Assembly (NCBI GenBank): GCA_017481495.1
Contig: JAFUPC010000072.1
Span: 1 to 38,262 of the forward strand
Direction of reading: 5' to 3'
Source of the DNA: Clostridia bacterium
GTDB lineage: Bacteria; Bacillota; Clostridia; Oscillospirales; CAG-272
Length of the DNA: 38,262 bases
Position 1 is the stretch's first letter, and the number at the start of each line of letters is the position of its first letter. Positions 25,248 through 33,625 of this stretch are shown here, piece by piece. Both the position numbers and the translations under genes were made by a program. The notes beneath the pieces were generated by a model. It did no database searches and was not told where the DNA came from. It saw only the letters and a list, made by a program, of their open reading frames with translations.

Positions 25248-25354
25248 GTTTCTGCTAAATCTTTACATTTGCAAGGATATAAACCAATTGGGGAAGGTTT
25301 TTCGCGAAAACCGTCTTGCTTGCGTCCTTGCCAATGTCAAGATTTAGCAGAAAC
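25248..25354. repeat. 107-bp imperfect palindrome in a gene-free gap
   Basis: The arms 25248-25277 and 25325-25354 are 30 bases each and complementary at 28 positions; the outer ends read GTTTCTGCTAAATCTT and AAGATTTAGCAGAAAC. The 47-base middle holds another small hairpin (GGTTTT...GAAAACC). The gap 25162-25393 between two - strand genes has no credible gene. The element is richer in A+T than its surroundings. It could be a non-autonomous transposable or repeated palindromic unit, or a structured RNA; it lacks a T-tail and so is not a standard terminator. Confidence 0.7.
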
Positions 25355-25393
25355 AACGTCCTACAGAGTCAAAGAAGGCACATTTCCATCCCC

Positions 25394-26329
25394 TCAAAAC
25401 ACCGTCACTTCCCTCTCCGCGCCTGCATCCGAAAACGAAACACACCGCCGTGCCGGCTCGTCATACGTCTCATACCAGAATTTCCCCCGCGGCACATCAA
25501 AGCAGGCGGAATACAACGTCGCCGTGTCGGCACCCTCCTCTGTGCGCACACAGCCGCGGGGGACCTTGACACTGTCAAGGATATGGAACACGCGGTTCAC
25601 GCACCCGTCCGGGGTCGGCTCTGTGACGGTGTTTTCCTTTACATATGCCGCGCGGACGAACCGCGCACAGGACGAGAAATCGCCCGGCAGACCGATGGCA
25701 CCCATACCGCGGCTGTAACATTCCAGCGGCATCCGAGGAGAAAAACGGTTCGCGCCGGCATCGGGTGACAGTCCCCGGTAGTCGCGCAGGCGGTCAAACT
25801 GGAACGGCAGGGGTGGGGCGTTGGTCAGAACCGCCATCGGATCGTCCCACAGATGCAGACCGTTATCCATCGCTTCCACGGCAAGGCTCGCGCGCCTGTC
25901 CGCTATAAACCAGTGAAGCGGTGTGTTTGCCAGATCCGCCGACACGGGAATATCGGCAATCGTCTTGTCCCGAAGAAAAGTTTTCGCCTCGGACACGCTT
26001 TTGCACTGGGTCAGCACATAGGAAATCAGTTCGTGCGGCGCGACTTTGCCCGCTCCCGGTTCGGCTTTTTCATAATGCGCATAACCGGGAAACGATAGTC
26101 CCGCCATCACAAGGCCGGATTCATTCATCGCATCGTAATAGAGCGGGCAGCCGTCTCTGACATATGCCATGCCGAGGAGCATTTCGTGGTGCGCGCACAC
26201 CGTACCGTCCGTAAAGAGAAACGGATAATTGCGCGGGGTGAGTGTCGGGCGTTCCCCATACGAGTATTCCAGGTCAAAATTCCGCCCCATATAAAAACCG
26301 CTGTCTGTCAGCGTGAATGCGGTACACAT
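25394..26329 (-). CDS. Choloylglycine-hydrolase family enzyme (bile salt hydrolase or penicillin V acylase)
   Basis: Ntn-type amidohydrolase that cleaves conjugated bile salts or related N-acyl amides. The mature nucleophile C2 directly follows the initiator Met (MCTAFTL). Conserved family residues are present: R16 and D19 in MGRNFDLEYSYGE, N69 in AMNESGL, N170 in VLTNAPPLPFQ, and R223 in LPGDFSSCARFVR. The 311 residues are near the normal length. No signal peptide, as required for the Cys2 N-terminus. Start 26329 is fixed by the Cys2 requirement and by AGGA upstream; a longer frame to 26464 is not real. The ribosome binding site lies in a hairpin (26338-26375). It follows a membrane HTH regulator by 64 bases on the same strand. 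Which amide it prefers cannot be told. Confidence 0.88.
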   Translation of the reverse strand: MCTAFTLTDSGFYMGRNFDLEYSYGERPTLTPRNYPFLFTDGTVCAHHEMLLGMAYVRDGCPLYYDAMNESGLVMAGLSFPGYAHYEKAEPGAGKVAPHELISYVLTQCKSVSEAKTFLRDKTIADIPVSADLANTPLHWFIADRRASLAVEAMDNGLHLWDDPMAVLTNAPPLPFQFDRLRDYRGLSPDAGANRFSPRMPLECYSRGMGAIGLPGDFSSCARFVRAAYVKENTVTEPTPDGCVNRVFHILDSVKVPRGCVRTEEGADTATLYSACFDVPRGKFWYETYDEPARRCVSFSDAGAEREVTVF

Positions 26330-26337
26330 AACAAAAG

Positions 26338-26375
26338 ATCCTGCCTTTCCGGTTTGGTTTCGGTAAAGACAGGAT
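26338..26375 (-). promoter_or_regulatory. Hairpin that hides the ribosome binding site of the choloylglycine-hydrolase gene
   Basis: On the - strand ATCCTGTCTTTACCG (26375-26361) can pair with CCGGAAAGGCAGGAT (26352-26338), two or three mismatches inside, loop 8 bases. The last bases of the right arm (AGGAT) are the Shine-Dalgarno of the next gene. This could give translational control or simply be an inter-gene processing stem. Confidence 0.45.
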
Positions 26376-26393
26376 GTGCGTTTGCGGCTGTTT

Positions 26394-27353
26394 TTATTCG
26401 TTTGCGGCAGATGCGCGTTTTTTGGCAAGAATGCAGGTGACCGTGCGCGCAGCGCCGACAGCAAGAAGCGTCAAAAAGACCATGTAAACGGCATCGGCGA
26501 CGGTCATCATCGGATTCAGCCAGGCGTTGTATTTTATCAGCATTTCCGTGTGATGCAAAACGAGATACGACCAGAATTTCGTGAATCCAAAATAAAACAG
26601 AACAAAACCCGCGCCCCAGACCGCCGTCCACACCGCATTCCGCTGTAATGTGTCTTTTTCCGTTCCGTGACGGAAACCGTACCCCGTGCAGATGGCGGTC
26701 ACGGCAAAGAAGACCCGGAAAATCTGCATCGGCAGTGCCGACCCGGCGCCCAGTATCCGGCAGGCGATATGGAACATAACCGTCAGCGTCCACAAGCATT
26801 TCATCGCGGTGTGTTTCCTGGAATAAAACAGAATCAAGCCGAAGATCCAGAGCGGGGACATAAACAGCGCACCGTTCAGCAGTCCCAACAAAACGGAACC
26901 GCCCGTAAATCCCATCATCAGAAAGACGAGCATTCCCGCCGCCGCGATCGCAAACAGGACAATACCGGCTTTCCGCTGTCCGTTGTACCGTTTATTTTTC
27001 GGGGACGGTGTGTCCTCAAGGATCGTGGTCGCGCCGTCTGCCATCAGAACAGCACTGTCCTGCGGAACATGCTCTGAGATCGGGATGTTCTCTGTCAGAC
27101 TGTGCGGCTTTTCCGGACGGTCCGCTTTCTCCGGTTCGTCCGGTTTTTCCTGTTTGTTCAAGATCAACGCATCCAGCGTCATCCCGAACACCTCCGCCAG
27201 TGCGACGAGCCGTTCAAGGTCTGGGGTGGATGTATCGGTTTCCCATTTGGAAACGGACTGCCGGGAAACGCCGAGCCGGTCGGCCAGGTCTCCCTGCGAC
27301 ATTCCGCGTTCGGTGCGCAGGCGGCAGATGCGTGCGCCAAGGGTTTCGGTCAT
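26394..27353 (-). CDS. Membrane-anchored XRE-family regulator
   Basis: The 319 residues begin with a complete XRE helix-turn-helix (about 5-62: GARICRLRTERGMSQGDLADRLGVS, RQSVSKWE). A charged linker rich in E, K and P (65-125) is followed by about six hydrophobic segments (from about residue 138). It is probably a one-component membrane sensor that reports a membrane or envelope signal to DNA. GGAGGT lies 8 bases before the ATG at 27353. The gene is first in a unit with the choloylglycine-hydrolase-family gene, and its promoter is flanked by two CAACC/GGTTG dyads that may be its own operators. Bile-acid sensing is an attractive but unproven role. Confidence 0.82.
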   Translation of the reverse strand: MTETLGARICRLRTERGMSQGDLADRLGVSRQSVSKWETDTSTPDLERLVALAEVFGMTLDALILNKQEKPDEPEKADRPEKPHSLTENIPISEHVPQDSAVLMADGATTILEDTPSPKNKRYNGQRKAGIVLFAIAAAGMLVFLMMGFTGGSVLLGLLNGALFMSPLWIFGLILFYSRKHTAMKCLWTLTVMFHIACRILGAGSALPMQIFRVFFAVTAICTGYGFRHGTEKDTLQRNAVWTAVWGAGFVLFYFGFTKFWSYLVLHHTEMLIKYNAWLNPMMTVADAVYMVFLTLLAVGAARTVTCILAKKRASAANE

Positions 27354-27387
27354 TGCGGTGTACCTCCGTTTTCTCTTTTTCGCATTT

Positions 27388-27416
27388 ATTTTACCACAAA
27401 ATACCGTCCCCGTCAA
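27388..27416 (-). promoter_or_regulatory. Promoter of the membrane regulator/hydrolase pair
   Basis: On the - strand: TTGACG (27416-27411), a 17-base spacer ending TGTGG, TAAAAT (27393-27388). The dyad at 27413-27430 overlaps its -35 box. Confidence 0.7.
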
Positions 27417-27430
27417 CCAAGTCCGGTTGA
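27413..27430. promoter_or_regulatory. Dyad overlapping the -35 box (candidate operator 1)
   Basis: TCAACC (27413-27418), 6 bases, GGTTGA (27425-27430). The arms are perfectly complementary and share CAACC/GGTTG with the second dyad at 27439-27453. Confidence 0.5.
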
Positions 27431-27438
27431 AAACACGC

Positions 27439-27453
27439 GCAACCAGCGGTTGC
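27439..27453. promoter_or_regulatory. Upstream dyad (candidate operator 2)
   Basis: GCAACC (27439-27444), 3 bases, GGTTGC (27448-27453). Same half-site core as operator 1, with centres about 24-25 bases apart. Confidence 0.45.
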
Positions 27454-27482
27454 ATTTGCAAAAAATACGGGATTTCCGGAGG

Positions 27483-29717
27483 TTAATCTGCGTTTTTCAC
27501 CGGTTTCTCCGGTTTCACCAGTTCCACCGCGCACCGCGCGTCCTCCATCGCAAGTTCCCGGTACTGTGCATCGCGGGATAAGAGGGATGCGCGGATCTCC
27601 TCTTTTTTGGAAAGCAGTTCTCCCGCGTAGGCAAGCATCTGTTCTTCATCCGCGGAATCAAGCATATACGGCTGTCCGGTCGTTTCCATGAACGCGCGGA
27701 GCTTGCCGTCGTAAGCAAGACCCATCGACGGTGTGCCGACGGCGGTGCTGTAAATGAGCGTATGCAGGCGCATGGCGATAACGAATTCCATCCGCCGCAG
27801 AATCCCGAGCATTTCCGATCCGGTCAGACCTTCCAGAAAGATTGTTTCGCTGTGGCAAAGCGCCGCCGCAGCGCGGTTGACTGCGCGGTCGAGCGGGTCG
27901 TGCATCGGCAGAAAGACCGGGGTCAGACCGTATGTATCGTGGATGCGGTCGCAGACGGCGGCGACCTTTTTCGGGGTCTCCCCGCCATCGTTTTTCCGCT
28001 CACGCAGGGCAACGATGAAACAGCGGCGGTCGTCCGTGATTCCAAATTTCCGGCAAAGCCCCGCTGTCCACGAAGCATCCGCTTCTTTCAAGGTAAATGC
28101 GGGGTCGGCGGTCAGGCGGATGACGGGTGCGGTCACGCCGAGCGCGGCGCATTCCCGGATAGAATCCTTTTCCCGCAGGGTGATGACGTCAGACAAGGAC
28201 AGTGCTTTTGCGGCGGCAGTGCGGCTTTTTTCCAGATGCAGGGGGCCGATGCCGTTTGCGTAGACCATGATCTTCATCCCAAGCGCTTTTGCCGCGCGGA
28301 GAACGGTCGTATAATAAAGCAGAGACCGTGCGGACGAGCCGTCTTGCAGCAGATTTCCGCCGCCGAAGATGAGCAGTTTTCCATTTTTCATCGCGCGCGC
28401 GACCGAAAACGGGTTGAAGCGGTTGACGGCATGGGTTCCGTAAAGACAACGGGTCTCACGGGGATTTTTCGACATGACCGTCATGCGCGCATCGGGGTCG
28501 GACTTCCGGATATTGTCAATGATAGCGCGCAGAAGCGAATCGTCCCCCATGTTGCGGAAGCCGTAATAGCCGCAGAACAGAATGTCCCCATGTTTATACG
28601 GCGCAAACGGCCGCACGGATTCATACATGGAGAGATAATCCCGCGCCATGCGGGAGACGGAATAATGTTCTTTGATCGTCGCGCGGCAGAAGTCGCTTAT
28701 GGCGGCGCGTTCTGTTTGGGGCATCGAAAGCAGTGCCGTCACGTCCCGGTACAGCGCATCGCGGTTTGTCTCTTCACAGCCGCGGCAGCAGAAATTGGAG
28801 TCGTAAGCCGCGGGAAATTTTTCCTCTGTGAAAATGCCGAGATACCCTTGGTTGCCCGCAAGGATGACGGGTTTTGCCATCGCCATCGCTTCCAATGCCG
28901 CGCGGGAGACTCCGACGAAAATATCCCCTGCCGCGATCAGGCGGTTGATGTCGGTTCTTGCCCCCGCCAGGCGAACAAGCGGAAATCCGACGGCTTCGTT
29001 TGCGTTCTGTGCGTGTTCCGACAGCCGCGGGAAATCGTCGCCGTCGCCGACGAGCAGAAGTTCCACCGAATTGTCATAAGCATACAGTCGTTGTGCAATG
29101 TCGCACAGCTGCACCGCCGCTTCGGAACGGTCGGCATCCATACGCGACACGCAGACGATGCGGTGCTTCTCCGGCGACAGGGAAAATTCTTCCATCACCG
29201 CCGCGGCATCGAGTCCCGGCGCATAGGTGTCGGTGTTGATGCCGTTGATGGTCACGGAAATGTTGTCCGTACACACGCCGTAATCGTCGATGAGATACTG
29301 CTTAATGTCGTCGCTGACCGCGACCGTGCGCTCGCCCCACCGGGTGAGGAGCTTCCAGAGAAAATTGACATGAAAATTGAGATGCGCCGTCGTGACGAAC
29401 CGCACCCTGTACCGTTTGCACAGCAGATGACACAACAGCGCTGGAATCCGCGCATGGGCATGAACGATGTCAAAGCCGCCGGTTTTGATCAGTTTGCGCA
29501 GAATCCCCGCCGCACGCAGAACGGAATCCGGTCTCCGCGTGTGGAGAGGAGCGGTCACATGGCGCACGCCCGCCGCTTCCAGCTCCTGCACGAACACCCC
29601 GCCAGCCGATGCGACCGTGACCGTGTGTCCCTGCCGTGTCAGCTCCTTTGCAAGTTCCAGAATGTGTGTCTCCGCCCCGCCGATATCCATTTTCATGGTC
29701 GTCATCAGAATGTTCAT
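27483..29717 (-). CDS. csaB: Fused GT4 glycosyltransferase and CsaB polysaccharide pyruvyltransferase
   Basis: The 744-residue protein has two enzymes in one chain. Residues 1 to about 370 are a GT4/GT-B glycosyltransferase (MKMDIGGAETHILELAKEL at the start, then VHAHARIPA, VGDGDDFPRL and VSRAALEAMAMAKPVI near 269-285). Residues about 378-744 are the CsaB pyruvyltransferase (FCGYYGFRNMGDDSLL, FGGGNLLQD, YANGIGPL, MRLHTLIYSTAVGTPSMGLAYDGK). CsaB adds pyruvate ketals to secondary cell-wall polymers that hold SLH-domain surface proteins; the fused GT probably builds the same polymer. AGGAG lies before ATG 29717. It has its own promoter inside the end of the upstream ClpC-like gene. The upper frame limit (29849) is not used. 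Confidence 0.88.
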   Translation of the reverse strand: MNILMTTMKMDIGGAETHILELAKELTRQGHTVTVASAGGVFVQELEAAGVRHVTAPLHTRRPDSVLRAAGILRKLIKTGGFDIVHAHARIPALLCHLLCKRYRVRFVTTAHLNFHVNFLWKLLTRWGERTVAVSDDIKQYLIDDYGVCTDNISVTINGINTDTYAPGLDAAAVMEEFSLSPEKHRIVCVSRMDADRSEAAVQLCDIAQRLYAYDNSVELLLVGDGDDFPRLSEHAQNANEAVGFPLVRLAGARTDINRLIAAGDIFVGVSRAALEAMAMAKPVILAGNQGYLGIFTEEKFPAAYDSNFCCRGCEETNRDALYRDVTALLSMPQTERAAISDFCRATIKEHYSVSRMARDYLSMYESVRPFAPYKHGDILFCGYYGFRNMGDDSLLRAIIDNIRKSDPDARMTVMSKNPRETRCLYGTHAVNRFNPFSVARAMKNGKLLIFGGGNLLQDGSSARSLLYYTTVLRAAKALGMKIMVYANGIGPLHLEKSRTAAAKALSLSDVITLREKDSIRECAALGVTAPVIRLTADPAFTLKEADASWTAGLCRKFGITDDRRCFIVALRERKNDGGETPKKVAAVCDRIHDTYGLTPVFLPMHDPLDRAVNRAAAALCHSETIFLEGLTGSEMLGILRRMEFVIAMRLHTLIYSTAVGTPSMGLAYDGKLRAFMETTGQPYMLDSADEEQMLAYAGELLSKKEEIRASLLSRDAQYRELAMEDARCAVELVKPEKPVKNAD

Positions 29718-29759
29718 GCGCGTTTCTCCTGTGGTTTTTCTGTGGATTTTGATAGGTCT

Positions 29760-29788
29760 ATTATACCACAGAATCGGGGGAATTGCAA
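29760..29788 (-). promoter_or_regulatory. Promoter of the GT4-CsaB gene, inside the 3' end of the ClpC-like gene
   Basis: On the - strand: TTGCAA (29788-29783), a 17-base spacer ending TGTGG, TATAAT (29765-29760). The stop codon of the upstream gene (29763-29761) lies within the -10 box. Confidence 0.7.
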
Positions 29789-32475
29789 GAGGGTGTTTTT
29801 GATATCCCCTCTCTTTGCACCTTTGGAATATTGTTCTCCATCCGCACAACGAATGTTCCCGCGCCTGCGGCTAACGCATCTGCAAGCGGTGCTTCGATGT
29901 GGTCGGCAATCAGGCGCACCACCGGTCTTGCACCCATGAGTGCTGACTGCGCAAACGCGGCTTTGGACAGATATTTCTTTACCGCGGCCGTGATGCGCAG
30001 AGACATGCCGTTTTCCGCCGCGCGGCGGATGAGCGCATCCAGCCGGTTCTGTACGATCTCCGAGATTGCCTGTTCCGTGAGCGGCGCAAACGGGATCACA
30101 GCATCAAAGCGGTTGAGAAATTCCGGCGGGAATGCACGGAGCAGTGCATCGGGAATCGGGTCGGCGGGGGTAAAGGATGGGGACAGATTGTTTCCGGTGG
30201 TGTCCTGCACAAATCCGACCCGTCTGTGCGCGGTGTCCGCCCCCGCGTTGGTCGTCATGATGATGACAGTGTTGGTAAAATCCACCCGCTCCCCGTGTCC
30301 GTCGGTCAGCCGTCCCGCATCCAGCATCTGTAAAAACAGGTACAGAATCTCCGGATGCGCCTTTTCCGCTTCATCAAACAGCAAAAGGGAGAAGGGCTTT
30401 TTCCGGACGGCTTCGGTCAGCGTACCGCGCGTTTCGTAGCCCACATAACCGGGCGGTGCGCCGATGAGCGTGGAAACGGCGTGGCGTTCCATATACTCGG
30501 ACATATCAAAGCGCAGAAGATGCTCCTCCCCGCCGTAAATGCACGCGGCAAGCGCACGGCAGAGCGCGGTCTTCCCGACCCCACTCGGCCCCCAGAACAG
30601 AAACGATGCCGCCGGACGGTCCGCGCGCGCAAGTCCTGCGGTCATCCGCGTATATGCCGCCGCGATGCGCGAAATGGCATTGTCCTGTCCGATGACCGAG
30701 CGGGACAACTGTGCGGCAAGCTCGTTTGCACAAAGGTGCATCGGGCCGGTTTTTTCAGAAATCAGGTTCCCTGTTGGAATCGGGATTCCCGTGCGCTGTG
30801 TCACTGCTCCTGCAATATCCGCGGGAAGAACGACGGGCGGGGTCAGCGGCGACGCGGGTTTTCCGTCAGAATCGCGTTCTTTGTGCCGGATTCCGGACAT
30901 TCTGCGCCCCCCAGACATCATTTTCTCCGCCCCGGCAAGGTCTCCGGACAGAATCGCCCGGTCGCGCTCCCACAATACCGCCTGATTCCGGAAATCCGGG
31001 TGGGATGCGGATGCGGCATCCACATTTTTCTGCGCCGCAAGGGACACCGCCGCACACGCATCGTCGAGTAAATCGAGCGCCTTATCGGGCAGACGGCGAT
31101 CCGGCAGATACCGGACGGCATACCGCACGGCGGCGGTGAGAGTTTCCCCGGGAAGCGTGACATGATGGTGCACCTCCATCTCCCCGCGCAGACCCGACAG
31201 CATGGCAATGGCAGTCTCCTCGTCAGGTTCGTCAACTGTGACGATCCGGAACCGTCTGGCAAGTGCTTCGTCCGAGGCAATGGTACGGCGGTATTCCTTG
31301 TGGGTCGTTGCACCGATGAGATGCAGAGTTCCGCGCGCCAGTGCCGGTTTCAGAAGATTCGCCGCATCCGCCGCGCCCTCTGCCGCCCCCGCGCCCATCA
31401 GCATATGGATCTCGTCGAGAAACAGAATGATCTCCGGATGCGCCGAACACCAGTCCACGACCGCGCACAGCCGTTCCTCAAAATCCCCGCGGTAGCGCGT
31501 CCCCGCAAGGAGCGCAGACAAATCAAGCGAGAGGATGCGTTTTCCGCGCAGACCGGCGGGAACCTCGCCCCGTGCCAGCTTCTGCGCCACCCCTTCAACG
31601 ATGGCGGTCTTTCCCGTGCCCGCATCACCGAGCAGACACGGGTTGTTCTTGTGCTTCTGCAAAAGAATCCGCATCACCTGCTCCGTTTCCGCCTCCCGAC
31701 CGATGACCGTGACATCCGTTTCCATCGGGCGCAGAAACCGCATCACGCTGACCGCGGAACCGGAACCGGATGATTTTCCGTCCTGCCCTGCTCCGGCATG
31801 ACCGCCTGACGATGACCGCTCTGTATACCGGATCGTACCGTCGGTGTCGGGGATTGCAGGGTTCATTCGCGTGCCGCCCGGCATGATGTCGCGCCCCAGA
31901 ATATCGCTTTCTGCTGCGACCGCAGACAGAAACGACAGCACATCGCCATACAGTTCGTGCAGAGGAACATTCTGTGCAGCAAGCAGATGCGCCGCGGCGG
32001 AATCGGTTTCGCACAGAAGCGCAAACAGCAGATGTTCTGTGCCAACACTTCGTGTTGGCGTGCCGATCATGGGAAGCGGCGGCACATCCGGAGCTTTGTC
32101 GTTCTGCCCGTTTTCCGCCAGCATAGGTAAAGCCGGAAACCGTTCGGCTTCCCTTTGGGCGCGGTCAAGAATGCGTTTCAGCATCGGCGTCATGGCGGGA
32201 GGAAGTTCGGTTTTATCCGTACCGGAATCCGTGTCGGACACCGGCATGGCGGGGAGTGCCGCGAGCGCGCCCCGGACAGCGTTCTGCGAAATACCGTGAG
32301 AACGCAGGATGCGCGCGGCGATGCAGGGAGTCTCACCGGCATCCCCGTCTGTTTTTCCGCACAGAAGCGCGTACAATAAGTGTTCCGTTCCGATATAGCC
32401 GTGCCGATAATGAACGGCGGTGCGCTCCGTATGGGAAAGCACCGCCGAGGCAGCGGGGGTATAAGCATTTTGCAT
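29761..32475 (-). CDS. ClpC/ClpA-like double AAA+ unfoldase
   Basis: Protein unfoldase that probably feeds a ClpP chamber. The 904 residues show two Clp_N repeats (about 1-75 and 95-185) separated by an extra 40-60 residue insert; a Ser/Gly-rich linker (205-240); NBD1 with Walker A GDAGTGKT (283-290) and Walker B ILFLDEIH (350-357); a shortened middle region (about 490-560); and NBD2 with Walker A GPSGVGKT (629-636), Walker [14 protein letters not shown] (697-709), and VGF at 753-755 where ClpC has its ClpP-docking loop. It has no ctsR/mcsA/mcsB neighbours, unlike classic clpC. The start codon lies within a perfect inverted repeat (32473-32509). Probably expressed after the GH36 gene group. 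It may be a ClpC paralogue or the only ClpC. Confidence 0.88.
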   Translation of the reverse strand: MQNAYTPAASAVLSHTERTAVHYRHGYIGTEHLLYALLCGKTDGDAGETPCIAARILRSHGISQNAVRGALAALPAMPVSDTDSGTDKTELPPAMTPMLKRILDRAQREAERFPALPMLAENGQNDKAPDVPPLPMIGTPTRSVGTEHLLFALLCETDSAAAHLLAAQNVPLHELYGDVLSFLSAVAAESDILGRDIMPGGTRMNPAIPDTDGTIRYTERSSSGGHAGAGQDGKSSGSGSAVSVMRFLRPMETDVTVIGREAETEQVMRILLQKHKNNPCLLGDAGTGKTAIVEGVAQKLARGEVPAGLRGKRILSLDLSALLAGTRYRGDFEERLCAVVDWCSAHPEIILFLDEIHMLMGAGAAEGAADAANLLKPALARGTLHLIGATTHKEYRRTIASDEALARRFRIVTVDEPDEETAIAMLSGLRGEMEVHHHVTLPGETLTAAVRYAVRYLPDRRLPDKALDLLDDACAAVSLAAQKNVDAASASHPDFRNQAVLWERDRAILSGDLAGAEKMMSGGRRMSGIRHKERDSDGKPASPLTPPVVLPADIAGAVTQRTGIPIPTGNLISEKTGPMHLCANELAAQLSRSVIGQDNAISRIAAAYTRMTAGLARADRPAASFLFWGPSGVGKTALCRALAACIYGGEEHLLRFDMSEYMERHAVSTLIGAPPGYVGYETRGTLTEAVRKKPFSLLLFDEAEKAHPEILYLFLQMLDAGRLTDGHGERVDFTNTVIIMTTNAGADTAHRRVGFVQDTTGNNLSPSFTPADPIPDALLRAFPPEFLNRFDAVIPFAPLTEQAISEIVQNRLDALIRRAAENGMSLRITAAVKKYLSKAAFAQSALMGARPVVRLIADHIEAPLADALAAGAGTFVVRMENNIPKVQREGISKTPSCNSPDSVV

Positions 32476-32509
32476 GGTATCAGCTCCGTTTTTATTTTAT
32501 GATACCATG
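32473..32509 (-). promoter_or_regulatory. 10-bp perfect inverted repeat enclosing the start region of the ClpC-like gene
   Basis: In the mRNA sense CATGGTATCA (32509-32500) pairs perfectly with TGATACCATG (32482-32473). The last three bases are the initiation codon, and the GGAG ribosome binding site sits in the 17-base loop. It could act as a translational switch or as a protein operator. It does not match the CIRCE or CtsR consensus sequences. Confidence 0.6.
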
Positions 32510-32542
32510 GTTTGCCGGGAAATATGCAGAGAAAAGCGGATT

Positions 32543-33079
32543 TTATTCCTTTGGCAGAAGCGCGTGTTCCTCCTCCACCATTACCCGGAGCGCATCGTAG
32601 AATCCCCGGGTGTTGTCGTTGAGTACCATCACAGATAAGCGCTCCGGATTGGTTCCGTAATATATACGCACAGCGGAATCGAGGGGCCACGAAACAGTAT
32701 AATTGTAACTGCGCACCGCACGGATACCGGGCGGTACATCATTTTTATCGGATGCTCCACCGGAATTTACAATATACCGGATATGCGCCAGCGCCAGATC
32801 GCAGACCACGCGCCGATGACCGAACAACACCCGCGAGACATAGAAAATTCCGTCCACGGCGTAATATTCATAGGAAACCAGTCCGAACCGCCAGAGAAAC
32901 ACAATTGACATGATCAGAAGCGCATATGCGGTCAGCATGAGAAGCATGACCGCCACGGACGGTGCAAGCGGTCTCATCATCGCACGGACAATCAGACCTG
33001 CGGCAAAGAGGGAGACCGACAACAGACACGCGGTACCCGGGTGCCTTGTGGGAATATAACGGATCCTGCGGTCTTTCAT
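32543..33079 (-). CDS. Membrane protein with two N-terminal helices and a PH-like domain
   Basis: The 178 residues have two adjacent hydrophobic segments (about 17-34 and 41-64) and then a soluble part 'SYEYYAVDGIFYVSRVLFGHRRVVCDLALAHIRYI' in pattern, which resembles the first strands of bacterial PH-like domains (bPH2). The specific role is unknown. The ATG overlaps the stop of the phosphoesterase (ATGA, 33079-33076), so it is translationally coupled. It is followed 67 bases later by the ClpC-like gene. Confidence 0.7.
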   Translation of the reverse strand: MKDRRIRYIPTRHPGTACLLSVSLFAAGLIVRAMMRPLAPSVAVMLLMLTAYALLIMSIVFLWRFGLVSYEYYAVDGIFYVSRVLFGHRRVVCDLALAHIRYIVNSGGASDKNDVPPGIRAVRSYNYTVSWPLDSAVRIYYGTNPERLSVMVLNDNTRGFYDALRVMVEEEHALLPKE

Positions 33080-33618
33080 GCGTTTGCTCCTGTCGTTGGA
33101 TTCACCCGTCCCGGTGAGAACAGGATGCCTTTTTCCGTGATGTCGAGAATGCCGAACGACGGTGCGCCGTCGCGCGGGACGGAGATGCTTCCGGGGGAGA
33201 AGATGTGTACCGATTTGTCGCCGGGTTTGTTGTCATCCGCCGGATAATACGCCTCGCAGACGACGTGTGCGTGACCGAACAGCGCGATGTCCGCGCGTTT
33301 GTGCTTTGCAAAGGCAAGAAGCGCGCCGTGACTGCTCTGCGTGACACCGAACCGGTCGCCGTGGCACAGAAACAACATTTTCCCGCCCAGATTCAGAAAG
33401 CGGTCGTAGGGAATGTCATACGCGGTATAGGAAGCATCGTCGCAGTTGCCCTGCACGGCGTAGAACGGAATCGTCGGAAATACGGAACGCAGGGTCAGCA
33501 CCTCCGCCGCGCCGTCGCCGAGATGCAGAACGGCATCTGTGTCCTCCATGTGCATCCGGATGATGGAACGCATCGGTTCCAGTCTGCCGTGGGAATCGGA
33601 AAATACAAGTAATTTCAT
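33076..33618 (-). CDS. YfcE/MJ0936-type metallophosphoesterase
   Basis: The 180-residue calcineurin-like phosphodiesterase carries all the family motifs in order: D8-S-H10, LHLGDGAAE, VQGNCD, LCHGDR and FGHAHV. The biological substrate of this family is uncertain. ATG 33618 is 7 bases after the GH36 stop with no Shine-Dalgarno sequence, so it probably relies on coupling; an upstream frame to 33699 lies inside the GH36 gene and is not family-like. Confidence 0.9.
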   Translation of the reverse strand: MKLLVFSDSHGRLEPMRSIIRMHMEDTDAVLHLGDGAAEVLTLRSVFPTIPFYAVQGNCDDASYTAYDIPYDRFLNLGGKMLFLCHGDRFGVTQSSHGALLAFAKHKRADIALFGHAHVVCEAYYPADDNKPGDKSVHIFSPGSISVPRDGAPSFGILDITEKGILFSPGRVNPTTGANA

Positions 33619-33625
33619 GTTGTTT

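Noticed and set aside
25248..25354. Ordinary rho-independent terminator for the choloylglycine-hydrolase gene
   Set aside because: The stem is 30 bp with a 47-base middle and neither side is followed by a T run.
25179..25718. A 179-codon + strand frame across the palindrome and the end of the choloylglycine-hydrolase gene
   Set aside because: It runs through the inverted repeat and then antisense to a real gene; no motifs or ribosome binding site.
27762..29939. A 725-codon + strand frame opposite the GT4-CsaB gene
   Set aside because: Shadow of a well-supported gene: no recognisable motifs, His/Arg/Gly-rich composition, and no promoter or start site.
32473..32509. CIRCE or CtsR operator at the ClpC-like gene
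   Set aside because: The repeat does not contain the TTAGCACTC-N9-GAGTGCTAA arms or the GGTCAAA direct repeats of those systems.
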